From assembly GCF_003350475.1 (NCBI RefSeq), contig NZ_QQAV01000006.1:248001-312000 (forward strand): a DNA stretch of 64,000 nt, read 5' to 3'. Numbering within the stretch: the first letter of the stretch is position 1; every line of letters starts with the position of its first letter. The notes beneath the pieces are model-generated. The model had not been told where the DNA came from and did not search any database. It worked only from the letters and a program-made list of their open reading frames with translations. Below, in pieces: positions 16,561 through 26,724 of this stretch. Made by a program: the position numbers and the translations under genes. Source of the stretch: Pseudacidovorax intermedius (GTDB taxonomy: Bacteria; Pseudomonadota; Gammaproteobacteria; Burkholderiales; Burkholderiaceae_C).

Positions 16561-18182
16561 TGACCACGACCCTGCGCTACAGCAAATTCACCGACCCGGC
16601 GGGCGCGACGCTGGTCGATGCGCTCGCGGAACAGGCACGATTCCGCCCGGACGCTACCTGGCTGACCTTCATCGGCGGGGAGACGCTGAGCTTCGGCGCC
16701 GCCCATCGTGACGCGTTGCGCGTGGCGTCATTCCTGGCGGGGCATGGCGTGCGCCGTGGCGATTTCGTTGCGCTCGTCGCCGGAGGCCACGCCGACTTTG
16801 TTCGCGCCTGGCTCGGTCTCCAGTGCCTTGGCGCCGTGGCCGTGATTCTCAACACCGAACTGCGCGGTGCGTTCCTGCGTCACCCGCTTGAGGACAGTGG
16901 CGCTCGCCTCGCGATCGTCGACGGAGCCCTGGTCGGTGCGATCGAGGAAGCGATCGGACCGAGCCCGACGCTCGAACGTGTGCTGCACATCGGCGAGGCG
17001 GCGCCAGTCCCGGCCAGCTTGTCGCGGATCGACTGGGCCGGCTGGCGCGAGGCCGCCGTGGGCGATCATCCACCGCCCCGACCGAAGGACATTGCGTGCG
17101 TGATGTACACGTCGGGCACCACTGGCCCGAGCAAGGGCGTGCTGATGCCCCACGCGCACTGCGCGCTGTATGCCATCGGAGCTGTCGGCGCGCTGGAGAT
17201 CGGCGACGACGACCGTTACTACGTCGTGCTCCCGCTGCACCATGCGAACGGCCTGCTGATGCAACTGGGCGCTGCGCTCGTCGCAGGCATCCCGGCGTTC
17301 GTGCGGGCACGGTTCTCCGCGGCCGCATGGCTGTCCGATATTCGGGAACACGCGGCCACCCTCACGAACTGCCTGGGTACGGTGGCCGCGTTCATCTGCG
17401 CGCAGCCGCCGACCTCTCAGGATCGGTCACACCGGCTGCGTGCCGTCGGCAACGCGCCAGCGATCCCGTCGCTCCATGCGGCGCTGCGGGAGCGCTTCGG
17501 CATCGCCGACGTCATCTCCGGCTACGGGATGACGGAGGCGAACATGCCAGTGTGGGGTCGGCTGGGGCAGGACGGCGGGGACGCGGCTGGCTGGACAACC
17601 CCGTATTTCGACTTGGTCATCGCCGACCCGGACACCGACCAGGAGCTGCCCGCGGGCCAGGTCGGCGAGATCCTGGTGCGACCCAAGGTCCCGTTCGGAT
17701 TCATGACGGGGTATCACCGTCGGCATGATCAGACGGTCGATACGTGGCGCAACCTGTGGTTTCACTCCGGCGATGCCGGTGTCATCGACGAACACGGGCG
17801 GGTGCGATTCGTCGACCGGATCAAGGACTGCATCCGGCGGCGCGGCGAGAACATCGCGCCCAGCGAGATCGAGGCGGTGATGGCCGCCTTGCCCGGTGTG
17901 GCGGGCGTGGCTGCCTACGCGGTCGCGAGCCCGATCAGCGGTGGCGAGGACGAGGTAATGCTTGCGATCGTGCGCCAGCCCGGCCAAGTGCCAGACCTGA
18001 AGGCCCTGGGCGACGCCGCTGAGTCGCTGCTGCCGCGCTTCGCGCGGCCACGCTACCTGCGGCACGTTGACGCGCTTCCCGTCACCGCCACGGGCAAGGT
18101 GCAGCGCGCCGAACTGCGCCGACTCGGCACGGCGGGCGCGTTCGATCGCGGCGAGCCGGCCCGCAGGGAGAGAGCCGCGTGA
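16560..18182 (+). CDS. Acyl-CoA synthetase (class I adenylate-forming)
   Basis: Activates a carboxylic acid as its CoA thioester with ATP. The 540-residue protein has the P-loop-like YTSGTTGPSKG at residues 183-193, the A5 motif VISGYGMTEANMP, the A7 Asp in WFHSGDAGVIDEHG and the A10 lysine context PVTATGKVQRAELR near the C-terminus. Resembles crotonobetaine/carnitine or medium-chain ligases of the caiC type. Stop and start codons overlap the neighbours (TGATG upstream, GTGA downstream), indicating coupled translation with the DUF6351 and SDR genes. The substrate is unknown; the partner thiolase of SCP2 type points to a bulky side-chain acid. Confidence 0.9.
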   Translation: MTTTLRYSKFTDPAGATLVDALAEQARFRPDATWLTFIGGETLSFGAAHRDALRVASFLAGHGVRRGDFVALVAGGHADFVRAWLGLQCLGAVAVILNTELRGAFLRHPLEDSGARLAIVDGALVGAIEEAIGPSPTLERVLHIGEAAPVPASLSRIDWAGWREAAVGDHPPPRPKDIACVMYTSGTTGPSKGVLMPHAHCALYAIGAVGALEIGDDDRYYVVLPLHHANGLLMQLGAALVAGIPAFVRARFSAAAWLSDIREHAATLTNCLGTVAAFICAQPPTSQDRSHRLRAVGNAPAIPSLHAALRERFGIADVISGYGMTEANMPVWGRLGQDGGDAAGWTTPYFDLVIADPDTDQELPAGQVGEILVRPKVPFGFMTGYHRRHDQTVDTWRNLWFHSGDAGVIDEHGRVRFVDRIKDCIRRRGENIAPSEIEAVMAALPGVAGVAAYAVASPISGGEDEVMLAIVRQPGQVPDLKALGDAAESLLPRFARPRYLRHVDALPVTATGKVQRAELRRLGTAGAFDRGEPARRERAA

Positions 18183-19039
18183 CGGCGGGTGGCAGCACAT
18201 CGGGCGCCGCTGCGCCGCTGGCGGGCCGCGTCGCGCTCGTGACGGGTGCCGGACGGGGCATCGGTGCCGCTGTCGCCGAACGGCTGGCGGCCGCCGGGGC
18301 GCACGTCGTCGTCAACGACCTCGACGACGGTCCGCTCGGCGAGGTGCTGTCGCGCATCGGGGCCGCCTCCGGCTCTGCGCTCGGTTTCAATGGCAGCGTC
18401 ACGGCGGCGAACTTCGCAGAGCAGGCGGTCGCGGCCTGCGTCGATGCGTTCGGCGGCCTCGACATCATCGTCAACAACGCCGGCTACACCTGGGACGGCC
18501 CGCTGCACAAGATGACGGACGAGCAGTGGTTGGCCATGTTGGACGTGCACCTCACGGCCCCGTTCCGGATACTGCGCGCTGCCTATCCGGTGCTGAAAGA
18601 TCAGGCCCGGCGCGACAGTCAGATGGGGGTCGAGCGACGCCGCAAGGTGGTCAACGTGTCGTCGATCGTCGGCCTGGTCGGCAACGCTGGGCAGGCGAAC
18701 TACGCCGCGGCCAAGGCCGGCGTGCAGTCGCTGACGCGAACGCTGGCCAAGGAATGGGGCCGGATCGGCGTGAACGTGAACTGCGTAGCCTTCGGCCACA
18801 TCGAGACCCGATTGACCCAGCCGCTGACCGATGCGTCCGCCACGCTGCGGATCGATGGCCGCCACATCGCGGTGGGCGTCGGTCATGCGGTATTGGAGCA
18901 ACTGCGCACCCAGATTCCACTCGGGCGGGCCGGCACCGCTGAAGAGGCGGCGGGTGCGGTCTGCATGTTCTGCGGGCCCGACAGCGACTACGTGTCCGGG
19001 CAGGTGATGGTGTGTGGCGGTGGCCTGGCAGCATTCTGA
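18179..19039 (+). CDS. Short-chain dehydrogenase/reductase
   Basis: 286-residue classical SDR. The cofactor motif TGAGRGIG is at residues 22-29, NNAG at 99-102, and the catalytic Ser/Tyr/Lys are S162, Y175 and K179 (in NYAAAKAG). An Asp in VVVNDLDD after beta-2 favours NAD(H) over NADP(H). It starts with GTG overlapping the ligase stop (GTGA). An acyl-CoA ligase, SDR and thiolase together would provide activation, 3-hydroxyacyl oxidation and cleavage; the dehydrogenase and hydratase steps are not encoded here. Confidence 0.9.
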   Translation: MTAGGSTSGAAAPLAGRVALVTGAGRGIGAAVAERLAAAGAHVVVNDLDDGPLGEVLSRIGAASGSALGFNGSVTAANFAEQAVAACVDAFGGLDIIVNNAGYTWDGPLHKMTDEQWLAMLDVHLTAPFRILRAAYPVLKDQARRDSQMGVERRRKVVNVSSIVGLVGNAGQANYAAAKAGVQSLTRTLAKEWGRIGVNVNCVAFGHIETRLTQPLTDASATLRIDGRHIAVGVGHAVLEQLRTQIPLGRAGTAEEAAGAVCMFCGPDSDYVSGQVMVCGGGLAAF

Positions 19040-19073
19040 GCGGGTGGCGCGGCGTCGCTGAAGTGCGGCGGCC

Positions 19074-20165
19074 TCAGACGCCCTTGACGCCCGCGACACG
19101 CCGCCATTCGCCCGGGGACCTGCCGGTCCACCGGGTGAAGGCGCGGCCGAACGTGGGCGGGTCGGCGAATCCGAGCGTGAGTGCGATTTCCTTGATCGGC
19201 ATTGTGGTCCGCGTCAGTTGCTCGATCGCCCAGTCGCGTCGGACCTGGTCCTTCAGGCCCTGGAACGACTCGCCTTCGCCATGCAGCTTGCGGTGCAGCG
19301 TCCTGACCGACATGGCCAGCCGGCCGGCGACTTCTGCAGCGTCCGGCAGGTGGGGAAAGGTCTGCAGCATGAGGCCGCGCGCGCGAATCGACACCGGGCT
19401 CTGCCCGAGGACCGCCAGCAGCAGGTTGCCTGGTGTGCGCTTCAGGAACGGCAACACGTCGCCGCTCTTGCGCTGGACCGGCAGGCTCGCCTGGCTGTGC
19501 AGAAAGTGGATCGCCGCGCGCGGCTGGCGGTCGCGCACGAGGCCCGGGAGCAGACGCCGCACCCCGAGCAGGTCGTCCGGGGCGTCGAAGGGCAGGTCGG
19601 CACTGACCACATCGGGGCGCCGGCCCACACACCAGGCCAGAAGCGAATAGGAGATCAGGAAGATCACCACCTCGTACAGCAGCTGCCGGTTGCGCGTGAC
19701 CGGCGCCTTCTCGACGAACACCCACGACAGCGTCTGCGGCCCTTCCTCGACCAGCACTGAAAAGTCGGGCATGGTCACCGTCAACCCGACGGCCAGGGCG
19801 CGCATGCACTCCTCGAAGGAGGAGGTCGAGACCGCGACCCGACACAGCATCTCGAGCGTGCCGTCGGTCATCGGTCGCGACATCAGGCCGCACGCCTCGT
19901 CGCGCATCGGGATCGAGATGGCGTTCGAGAGCCGCGAGAACTCGGCCACCGTCAAGGTGCCCGACGCATCCCAGGACGACGGGTCCAGTTGTGCCTGGGC
20001 CAGCACGGCGCCGGGGTCGAGGCCGGCGCGAACGGCGCACGCGAGCGTCTCGACGGCGCACTGCACCAAAACGGTCTGGGGCAGGGGGAGCGATGAGTCA
20101 GGGCGGATCGGCACGCGGGTGATTCCGGATTCAGGGGCGGCGTCGGGCCGCTCGACATATTTCAT
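19074..20165 (-). CDS. AraC-family regulator with arabinose-binding-like N-terminal domain
   Basis: 363 residues. The N-terminal two-thirds matches the effector domain found in OruR/ArgR-type AraC regulators (VQCAVETLACAVRAGLDPGA onward). The C-terminal double HTH is clear: DAAEVAGRLAMSVRTLHRKL, then IKEIALTLGFADPPTFGRAF and TRWTGRSPGEWRR. Start set at the ATG at 20165, just before the domain; the sequence upstream is pyrimidine-rich, with no Shine-Dalgarno. It is convergent with the SDR gene and divergent from the thiolase, only 20 bp apart, so it is the likely regulator of the island. Confidence 0.88.
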   Translation of the reverse strand: MKYVERPDAAPESGITRVPIRPDSSLPLPQTVLVQCAVETLACAVRAGLDPGAVLAQAQLDPSSWDASGTLTVAEFSRLSNAISIPMRDEACGLMSRPMTDGTLEMLCRVAVSTSSFEECMRALAVGLTVTMPDFSVLVEEGPQTLSWVFVEKAPVTRNRQLLYEVVIFLISYSLLAWCVGRRPDVVSADLPFDAPDDLLGVRRLLPGLVRDRQPRAAIHFLHSQASLPVQRKSGDVLPFLKRTPGNLLLAVLGQSPVSIRARGLMLQTFPHLPDAAEVAGRLAMSVRTLHRKLHGEGESFQGLKDQVRRDWAIEQLTRTTMPIKEIALTLGFADPPTFGRAFTRWTGRSPGEWRRVAGVKGV

Positions 20166-20185
20166 CGACAAAGGAAAGAGGAAAC

Positions 20186-21427
20186 ATGACAGACGACATT
20201 GCATCCCCGCGGCCGGGTATCGACGCGGTCGAGGGATTCTCGCGCCATGTGCACGTGGCAGGGGTCGGCATGACCCGCTTCTGCAGGCCGCATGCAGACT
20301 GGTCCTATGCGCGGGAAGCTGCGCAGGCCGCGCGGCAGGCACTGAGGGACGCAGGCCTCGCATACGACGACCTGGACCAAGCCTTCGTCGGCTATGTTTA
20401 CGCGGACTCGACGGCGGGACAACGCGTGCTGTACGACATCGGCATGTCGGGTCTGCCCATTGTCAACGTCAACAACAACTGTGCCACCGGCTCATCGGCC
20501 CTGTATCTCGCGCGGCAGGCGGTTGCCAGCGGCGCGGCGGACTGTGTGCTGGCCCTCGGCTTCGAGCAGATGCGTCCCGGCTCCCTGGCGGCGGTCTTCC
20601 CCGACATGGCGTCGCCGCTCGAACGATTCGATTTGGTCGCGAACCAGGCCGTCGGCCATGACGAGCTGCCATTGGCCCTGCGCTACTTCGGAGGGGCAGG
20701 CCTTGAGCACATGCGGCGCTTCGGAACGGCGCTGTCGACCTTCGCCGCCATCCGAGCCAAAGCCAGCCGGCATGCAGCGCACAACCCCCATGCCATCTTC
20801 CGTCAGCCGCTGTCGGTCCAGGATGTTCTTGACTCTGCGGTGTTGTGGCCCGACGTGATGACCCGCCTGATGGCGTGTCCTCCAACCTGCGGAGCAGCCG
20901 CGGCCGTCGTATGCAGCGAGCGTTTCGCGCGTACGCGTGGGCTGGACGGGCGGGTGCGCATTGCAGCACAGGTGTTGGCAACGGATCGGACCGACACGTT
21001 CGCGACGCACGATATGCGGGATCTGGTCGGCTTCGGCATGGCCCGGCGGACCGCCCGCGCCGTCTACGAACAGGCGGGTGTGGACCCCGCAGATGTGGAC
21101 GTGGTCGAACTGCACGACTGCTTCGCGCAGAACGAACTCCTGTCGTACGAGGCGCTTGGGCTTTGCGAAGAGGGCGAGGGCGAGCGCTTCGTGCTCAATG
21201 GCGACAACACCTACGGGGGGAAGGTTGTGACCAACCCCTCCGGCGGACTGTTGTCGAAGGGCCACCCGCTGGGTGCGACCGGACTTGCGCAATGCTGCGA
21301 GCTGGTCTGGCAGCTCCGAGGTCAGGCCGGCGAACGCCAGGTCGAAGACGCCCGCCTGGCGGTGCAGCACAACCTCGGATTGGGGGGAGCCTGCGTGGTG
21401 ACGCTCTATGAGCGCGGTTGTTGGTGA
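20186..21427 (+). CDS. Thiolase-family protein, SCP-x/lipid-transfer type
   Basis: 413-residue condensing/cleaving enzyme of the thiolase superfamily. The nucleophilic Cys is C99 in NVNNNCATGSSAL; the acid/base His is H360 in SKGHPLGATG, and the second Cys is C403 in HNLGLGGACVV. The motif VELHDCFAQNELLSYEALGL is characteristic of the SCP2-thiolase group, which cleaves branched or sterol side-chain 3-ketoacyl-CoAs rather than straight fatty acyl-CoAs. It starts at ATG 20186 with AAGGAAAGAGGA upstream. Together with the ligase and SDR it suggests a chain-shortening pathway; a missing DUF35 partner (ChsH2-like) is a caveat. Confidence 0.87.
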   Translation: MTDDIASPRPGIDAVEGFSRHVHVAGVGMTRFCRPHADWSYAREAAQAARQALRDAGLAYDDLDQAFVGYVYADSTAGQRVLYDIGMSGLPIVNVNNNCATGSSALYLARQAVASGAADCVLALGFEQMRPGSLAAVFPDMASPLERFDLVANQAVGHDELPLALRYFGGAGLEHMRRFGTALSTFAAIRAKASRHAAHNPHAIFRQPLSVQDVLDSAVLWPDVMTRLMACPPTCGAAAAVVCSERFARTRGLDGRVRIAAQVLATDRTDTFATHDMRDLVGFGMARRTARAVYEQAGVDPADVDVVELHDCFAQNELLSYEALGLCEEGEGERFVLNGDNTYGGKVVTNPSGGLLSKGHPLGATGLAQCCELVWQLRGQAGERQVEDARLAVQHNLGLGGACVVTLYERGCW

Positions 21428-21477
21428 AGGTCCGATTGCGAGCGGCGGCGTCATCGGCCCCGCTACGATCGCGCGCC

Positions 21478-23013
<1,536 letters not shown>

Positions 23014-23019
23014 ACAAAC

Positions 23020-23042
23020 AACTGTCTGATTAATAGACAGTT
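23020..23042. promoter_or_regulatory. Inverted repeat, candidate upstream activator sequence
   Basis: AACTGTCT and AGACAGTT (23020-23027 and 23035-23042) form perfect 8-bp arms around a 7-bp spacer. The centre is about 110 bp before the transcription start predicted for the sigma-54 promoter at 23115-23131, a typical enhancer distance. It follows the activator's stop codon by 7 bp. Confidence 0.65.
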
Positions 23043-23114
23043 CTGCCTGTATTGATTTCAGGCATTCGCTCTCGATTCACGTAGCAAGTCTTTGATCGAT
23101 AAGGGCTTGATGCG

Positions 23115-23131
23115 TTGGCACGGCGTGTGCA
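23115..23131 (+). promoter_or_regulatory. Sigma-54 (-24/-12) promoter
   Basis: TTGGCAC at 23115-23121, five bases, then GTGCA at 23127-23131. The invariant GG (23117-23118) and GC (23129-23130) are 12 bp apart, as required. The only departure from TGGCAC-N5-TTGC is one base in the -12 element. Predicted start about 23142, giving a short leader before the AAGGAG at 23151-23156 and the ATG at 23165. Confidence 0.8.
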
Positions 23132-23164
23132 ATATCCAGGCATCCGTCACAAGGAGACAACCGC

Positions 23165-24349
23165 ATGCAACGTCGCCACCTCATCGCCTGCGCCGCCCTG
23201 GCCGGCGCCATCGCCGCCCCCGCCTGGGCCCAGTCCAACGAAATCCGCATCGCCCACGTCTACAGCAAGACCGGCCCGCTGGAGGCCTACGGCAAGCAGA
23301 CCCAGACCGGCCTGATGATGGGCCTGGACTACGCCACCGGCGGCACGATGATGGTCAATGGCAAGAAGATCGTCGTGATCGAGAAGGACGACCAGGGCAA
23401 GCCCGACCTGGGCAAGTCGCAGCTGGCCGCCGCCTATTCCGACGACAAGGCCGCGCTGGCCGTCGGCCCCACGTCGTCGGGCGTGGCACTGGCGATGCTG
23501 CCGGTGGCCGAGGAATACAAGAAGCTGCTGATCGTCGAGCCCGCCGTGGCCGACTCGATCACCGGCGACAAGTGGAACAAGTACATCTTCCGCACTGGCC
23601 GCAATTCGAGCCAGGACGCCATCTCCAACGCCGTGGCGCTCGACAAGCCGGGAACCACCATCGCCACCCTGGCCCAGGACTACGCCTTCGGCCGCGACGG
23701 CGTGAAGGCCTTCAAGGACGCGGTGAAGAAGGCCAAGATCGTCCACGAGGAATACCTGCCGCAGAACACCACCGACTTCACCGCCGGTGCGCAGCGCCTG
23801 ATCGACAAGCTCAAGGACCAGCCCGGCCGCAAGGTGATCTGGATCGTCTGGGCCGGCGCGGGCAACCCCTTCAAGATCGCCGATCTGGACTTGAAGCGCT
23901 ACGGCATCGAGATCGCCACCGGCGGCAACATCCTGCCGGCCATGGCCAGCTACAAGAACTTCCCGGGCATGGAAGGCGCGACCTACTACTACTTCGGCAT
24001 CCCGAAGAACCCGGTGAACGAGGCGCTGGTGTCCATGCACTACAAGGAATTCAAGAGCCCGCCGGACTTCTTCACCGCCGGCGGCTTCTCGGCCGCCATG
24101 GCCGTCGTCACCGCACTCAAGAAGACGGGCGGCGACACCGGCACCAACAAGCTCATCTCCACCATGGAAGGCATGAGCTTCGACACGCCCAAGGGCACCA
24201 TGACCTTCCGCAAGGAAGACCACCAGGCGCTGCAGAGCATGTACCACTTCAAGATCAAGGTGGACCCGGCCTTCGCCTGGGGCGTGCCGGAGCTGGTGCA
24301 TGAGATCAAGCCGTCCGAGATGGACATTCCGATCCGCAACAAGAGATAA
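23165..24349 (+). CDS. HAAT-family ABC transporter periplasmic binding protein
   Basis: 394-residue solute receptor of the branched-chain amino acid/amide (Peripla_BP_6) class. A Sec signal peptide ends at about AWAQS (residue 23). The family opening IRIAHVYSKTGPLEAYGKQT and the later LAQDYAFGRDGVKAFKDAVK are visible. RBS AAGGAG, 8 bp before ATG. It is the first gene of an operon with a PHB-depolymerase-like gene and livGFHM-type genes, transcribed from the sigma-54 promoter. The ligand is not evident; HAAT receptors bind amino acids, urea, amides or aromatic acids, and the depolymerase nearby suggests a hydroxyacid. Confidence 0.92.
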   Translation: MQRRHLIACAALAGAIAAPAWAQSNEIRIAHVYSKTGPLEAYGKQTQTGLMMGLDYATGGTMMVNGKKIVVIEKDDQGKPDLGKSQLAAAYSDDKAALAVGPTSSGVALAMLPVAEEYKKLLIVEPAVADSITGDKWNKYIFRTGRNSSQDAISNAVALDKPGTTIATLAQDYAFGRDGVKAFKDAVKKAKIVHEEYLPQNTTDFTAGAQRLIDKLKDQPGRKVIWIVWAGAGNPFKIADLDLKRYGIEIATGGNILPAMASYKNFPGMEGATYYYFGIPKNPVNEALVSMHYKEFKSPPDFFTAGGFSAAMAVVTALKKTGGDTGTNKLISTMEGMSFDTPKGTMTFRKEDHQALQSMYHFKIKVDPAFAWGVPELVHEIKPSEMDIPIRNKR

Positions 24350-24381
24350 CAAGGCGACATCCCCCATGCCGCTTCGCGGCT

Positions 24382-24402
24382 CCCCCTTCTCCTCGAAGGG
24401 GG
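24382..24402. repeat. Intra-operon hairpin
   Basis: CCCCCTTC (24382-24389) pairs with GAAGGGGG (24395-24402) around a 5-base loop, in the 138-bp spacer between the binding-protein and depolymerase genes. No U-tract follows, so it may stabilise the upstream mRNA or attenuate rather than terminate. A second weaker inverted repeat (ACACCC...GGGTGT) follows. The G/C-rich string resembles dispersed intergenic repeats of Comamonadaceae. Confidence 0.55.
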
Positions 24403-24487
24403 CACACCCGACGGCCCGGCAAAGCCGGTTCCGTGGGTGTCCCCGCACAGCCCAACACCTGCTCTTCGCTTTCTCGGGAGACGGACC

Positions 24488-25939
24488 ATGCAAAAGTTCA
24501 CCGCGCCCCTCAGGCGCGCCGCCGGTGTGCTCGTGTCGGCCTGGCTGATGGCTGGCGCGGCGGCGGCGGTGCCGCTGCCGGAGCTGAACATCGACCCGGC
24601 GCAGGTCAGCGTGTCGGGCGTGTCCTCGGGCGGCTACATGGCCGTGCAGCTGCATGTGGCGTACTCGGCCACGTTCAAGAAGGGCGCCGGCGTGGTGGCG
24701 GGCGGGCCGTACTACTGTGCGGAAGGCTCGGTGGTCTATGCCACCGGCCGCTGCATGGCGCATGACACCAGCATCCCGGTCAGCAGCCTGGTGACCACCA
24801 CCAACAACTGGGCGGCGAGCGGCGTCATCGACCCGGTGTCCAACCTCGCGGCCAGCCGGCTTTACCTGTTCTCGGGCACGCTCGACAGCGTGGTCAAGAC
24901 CGCCGTGATGGACGACCTGCGCAGCTACTACGGCGCCTTCGTGCCCGCGGCCAACATCGCCTACAAAAAGGACCTGGCGGCCGAGCATTCCTTCGTCACC
25001 GACGACTATGGCAGCGCCTGCTCGGTCAAGGGCGACCCCTACATCGACGACTGCAACTTCGACCTGGCCGGCGCGCTGCTGCAGCAGATCTACGGCACGC
25101 TCAACCCACGCAACGTGGGCACGCTGGATGGCAGCTTCGTCGAGTTCGACCAGCGCGGCTTCGTCGGCGGCCACGCGATGGCGCAGACAGGCTGGGCCTA
25201 TGTGCCGGCGCCCTGCGCCAGCGGTGGCGCCACCTGCCGGCTGCACGTGGCGCTGCATGGCTGCAAGCAGAACACGGCGCAGATCGGCCAGCAGTACGTG
25301 CGCAACACGGGCTACAACCGCTGGGCCGACACCAACAACATCGTGGTGCTTTATCCGCAGACCGGCGTGACGGCCACCAACGGCTGCTGGGACTGGTGGG
25401 GCTACGACAGCGCGGACTATGCGAAGAAGGCCGGCCCGCAGATGGCCGCGATCCAGGCCATGGTCAGGCACCTGTCCGGCGGCGCCGCCACGGCTGCGCT
25501 TGCCGCGCCAAGCGGCCTGACGGCATCGGCCGCCACGGCCAGCAGCATGAAGCTCGCCTGGTCCGCCGTGCCGGGTGCGGCGGGCTACGTGGTCTACCGC
25601 AACGGCGGCCGGCGCAATGCCACGCCGCTCACCGCCACCAGCTACACCGACACCGACCTCGTCGCCGGCAGCAGCTATGACTGGACGGTGCGCGCGGTGA
25701 ACGGGGCCGGCGCCCGCGGCGCCGCGTCGGTCGTCGCCACGGCCAGCACCACCGGGATGACGCCCGTGTGCACCACCACCGACAACTACAGCCACACCCT
25801 GGCCGCGCGGGCCTATGCGCTCTACGGCTTCACCTATGCCTATGGCTCCAACCAGGGCATGGGTCTGTGGAACATCTACATCGAGACGACCCTGAAGAAG
25901 ACCGCCGCCGGCTACTACGAAGTCGGCACCTGCTACTGA
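24488..25939 (+). CDS. Secreted PHB-depolymerase-like hydrolase with fibronectin type III domain
   Basis: 483-residue exported esterase. A signal peptide (residues 1-27, ending AGAAAAVPL) is followed at once by the lipase box GVSSGG (nucleophile S46), placing it among PHB depolymerases with the box near the N-terminus (type 2 arrangement). The oxyanion-type segment VALHGCKQ and the WDWWGYD block occur around residues 254-320. An FN3 domain (about 338-425, APSGLTASAATASSMKLAWS) and a roughly 55-residue C-terminal region follow, as in polymer-binding linkers. RBS GGGAGAC before ATG 24488. It likely cuts polyhydroxyalkanoate outside the cytoplasm. Oddly, it lies inside an ABC transporter operon, between the receptor and the ATPases. 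PHB itself as substrate is inferred. Confidence 0.85.
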   Translation: MQKFTAPLRRAAGVLVSAWLMAGAAAAVPLPELNIDPAQVSVSGVSSGGYMAVQLHVAYSATFKKGAGVVAGGPYYCAEGSVVYATGRCMAHDTSIPVSSLVTTTNNWAASGVIDPVSNLAASRLYLFSGTLDSVVKTAVMDDLRSYYGAFVPAANIAYKKDLAAEHSFVTDDYGSACSVKGDPYIDDCNFDLAGALLQQIYGTLNPRNVGTLDGSFVEFDQRGFVGGHAMAQTGWAYVPAPCASGGATCRLHVALHGCKQNTAQIGQQYVRNTGYNRWADTNNIVVLYPQTGVTATNGCWDWWGYDSADYAKKAGPQMAAIQAMVRHLSGGAATAALAAPSGLTASAATASSMKLAWSAVPGAAGYVVYRNGGRRNATPLTATSYTDTDLVAGSSYDWTVRAVNGAGARGAASVVATASTTGMTPVCTTTDNYSHTLAARAYALYGFTYAYGSNQGMGLWNIYIETTLKKTAAGYYEVGTCY

Positions 25940-25959
25940 ACGCGCCAGGACTTCCGCAA

Positions 25960-26724
25960 TTGCTTGAAACCCAGAACCTCACCATCCGCTTCGGCGGGCA
26001 TGTGGCGGTGAATGCCGTCAGCTGCCGCTTTGCGCCGGGCACGCTGACGGCCATCGTCGGCCCCAATGGGGCGGGCAAGACCACCTACTTCAACCTGGTC
26101 TCGGGCCAGCTCAAGGCCACCGAGGGCAAGGTGCTGCTCAATGGCCGCGACCTCTCGGCGCTGCCGGCCTCGGCCCGCACCCGCGCCGGGTTGGGCCGCG
26201 CCTTCCAGCTGACCAACCTGTTCCCCAACCTCACGGTGCTGGAGAACGTGCGCCTGGCCGTGCAGGCCGCGCACGAAGGGCCGCACCGGCGCGGCCTCAA
26301 CCTCTGGAGCATCTGGAGCGACCACCGTGCGCTCACCGAACGCGCCGATGCGCTGCTGGCCGAGACCAACCTCAAGGCCCGCGAGCACGATGTGGTGGCG
26401 AGCCTGCCGCACGGCGACCAGCGCAAGCTGGAAGTGGCGCTGCTGATGGCGCTGGAACCGCAAGTGTTCATGTTCGACGAGCCCACGGCGGGGATGAACG
26501 CGGCCGAGGCGCCGGTCATCCTCGACCTGATCCGCCGCCTCAAGCAGGACAAGAGCAAGACCATCCTGCTGGTCGAGCACAAGATGGACGTGGTGCGCGA
26601 GCTGGCCGACCGCATCATCGTGCTGCACAACGGCACGTTGGTGGCCGACGGCGAACCGGCCGAGGTGATCGCCTCGCCGGTCGTGCAGGAAGCCTACCTG
26701 GGCGTGGCGAAGGAGGCGGCATGA
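25960..26724 (+). CDS. livG: HAAT ABC transporter ATPase, LivG-type
   Basis: 254 residues. Walker A is GPNGAGKTT, the signature segment is SLPHGDQRKLEVALLMALEP (a variant of the usual LSYGxQR form, typical of LivG), Walker B is VFMFDEPTAGMN, and the H-loop is LLVEHKMDVV. I chose TTG at 25960 because AGGA lies 9 bp upstream and the family opening LETQNLTIRFGG follows directly; no ATG is available before the Walker A region. The stop overlaps the next ATG (ATGA). One of two nucleotide-binding subunits of this transporter. Confidence 0.9.
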   Translation: MLETQNLTIRFGGHVAVNAVSCRFAPGTLTAIVGPNGAGKTTYFNLVSGQLKATEGKVLLNGRDLSALPASARTRAGLGRAFQLTNLFPNLTVLENVRLAVQAAHEGPHRRGLNLWSIWSDHRALTERADALLAETNLKAREHDVVASLPHGDQRKLEVALLMALEPQVFMFDEPTAGMNAAEAPVILDLIRRLKQDKSKTILLVEHKMDVVRELADRIIVLHNGTLVADGEPAEVIASPVVQEAYLGVAKEAA

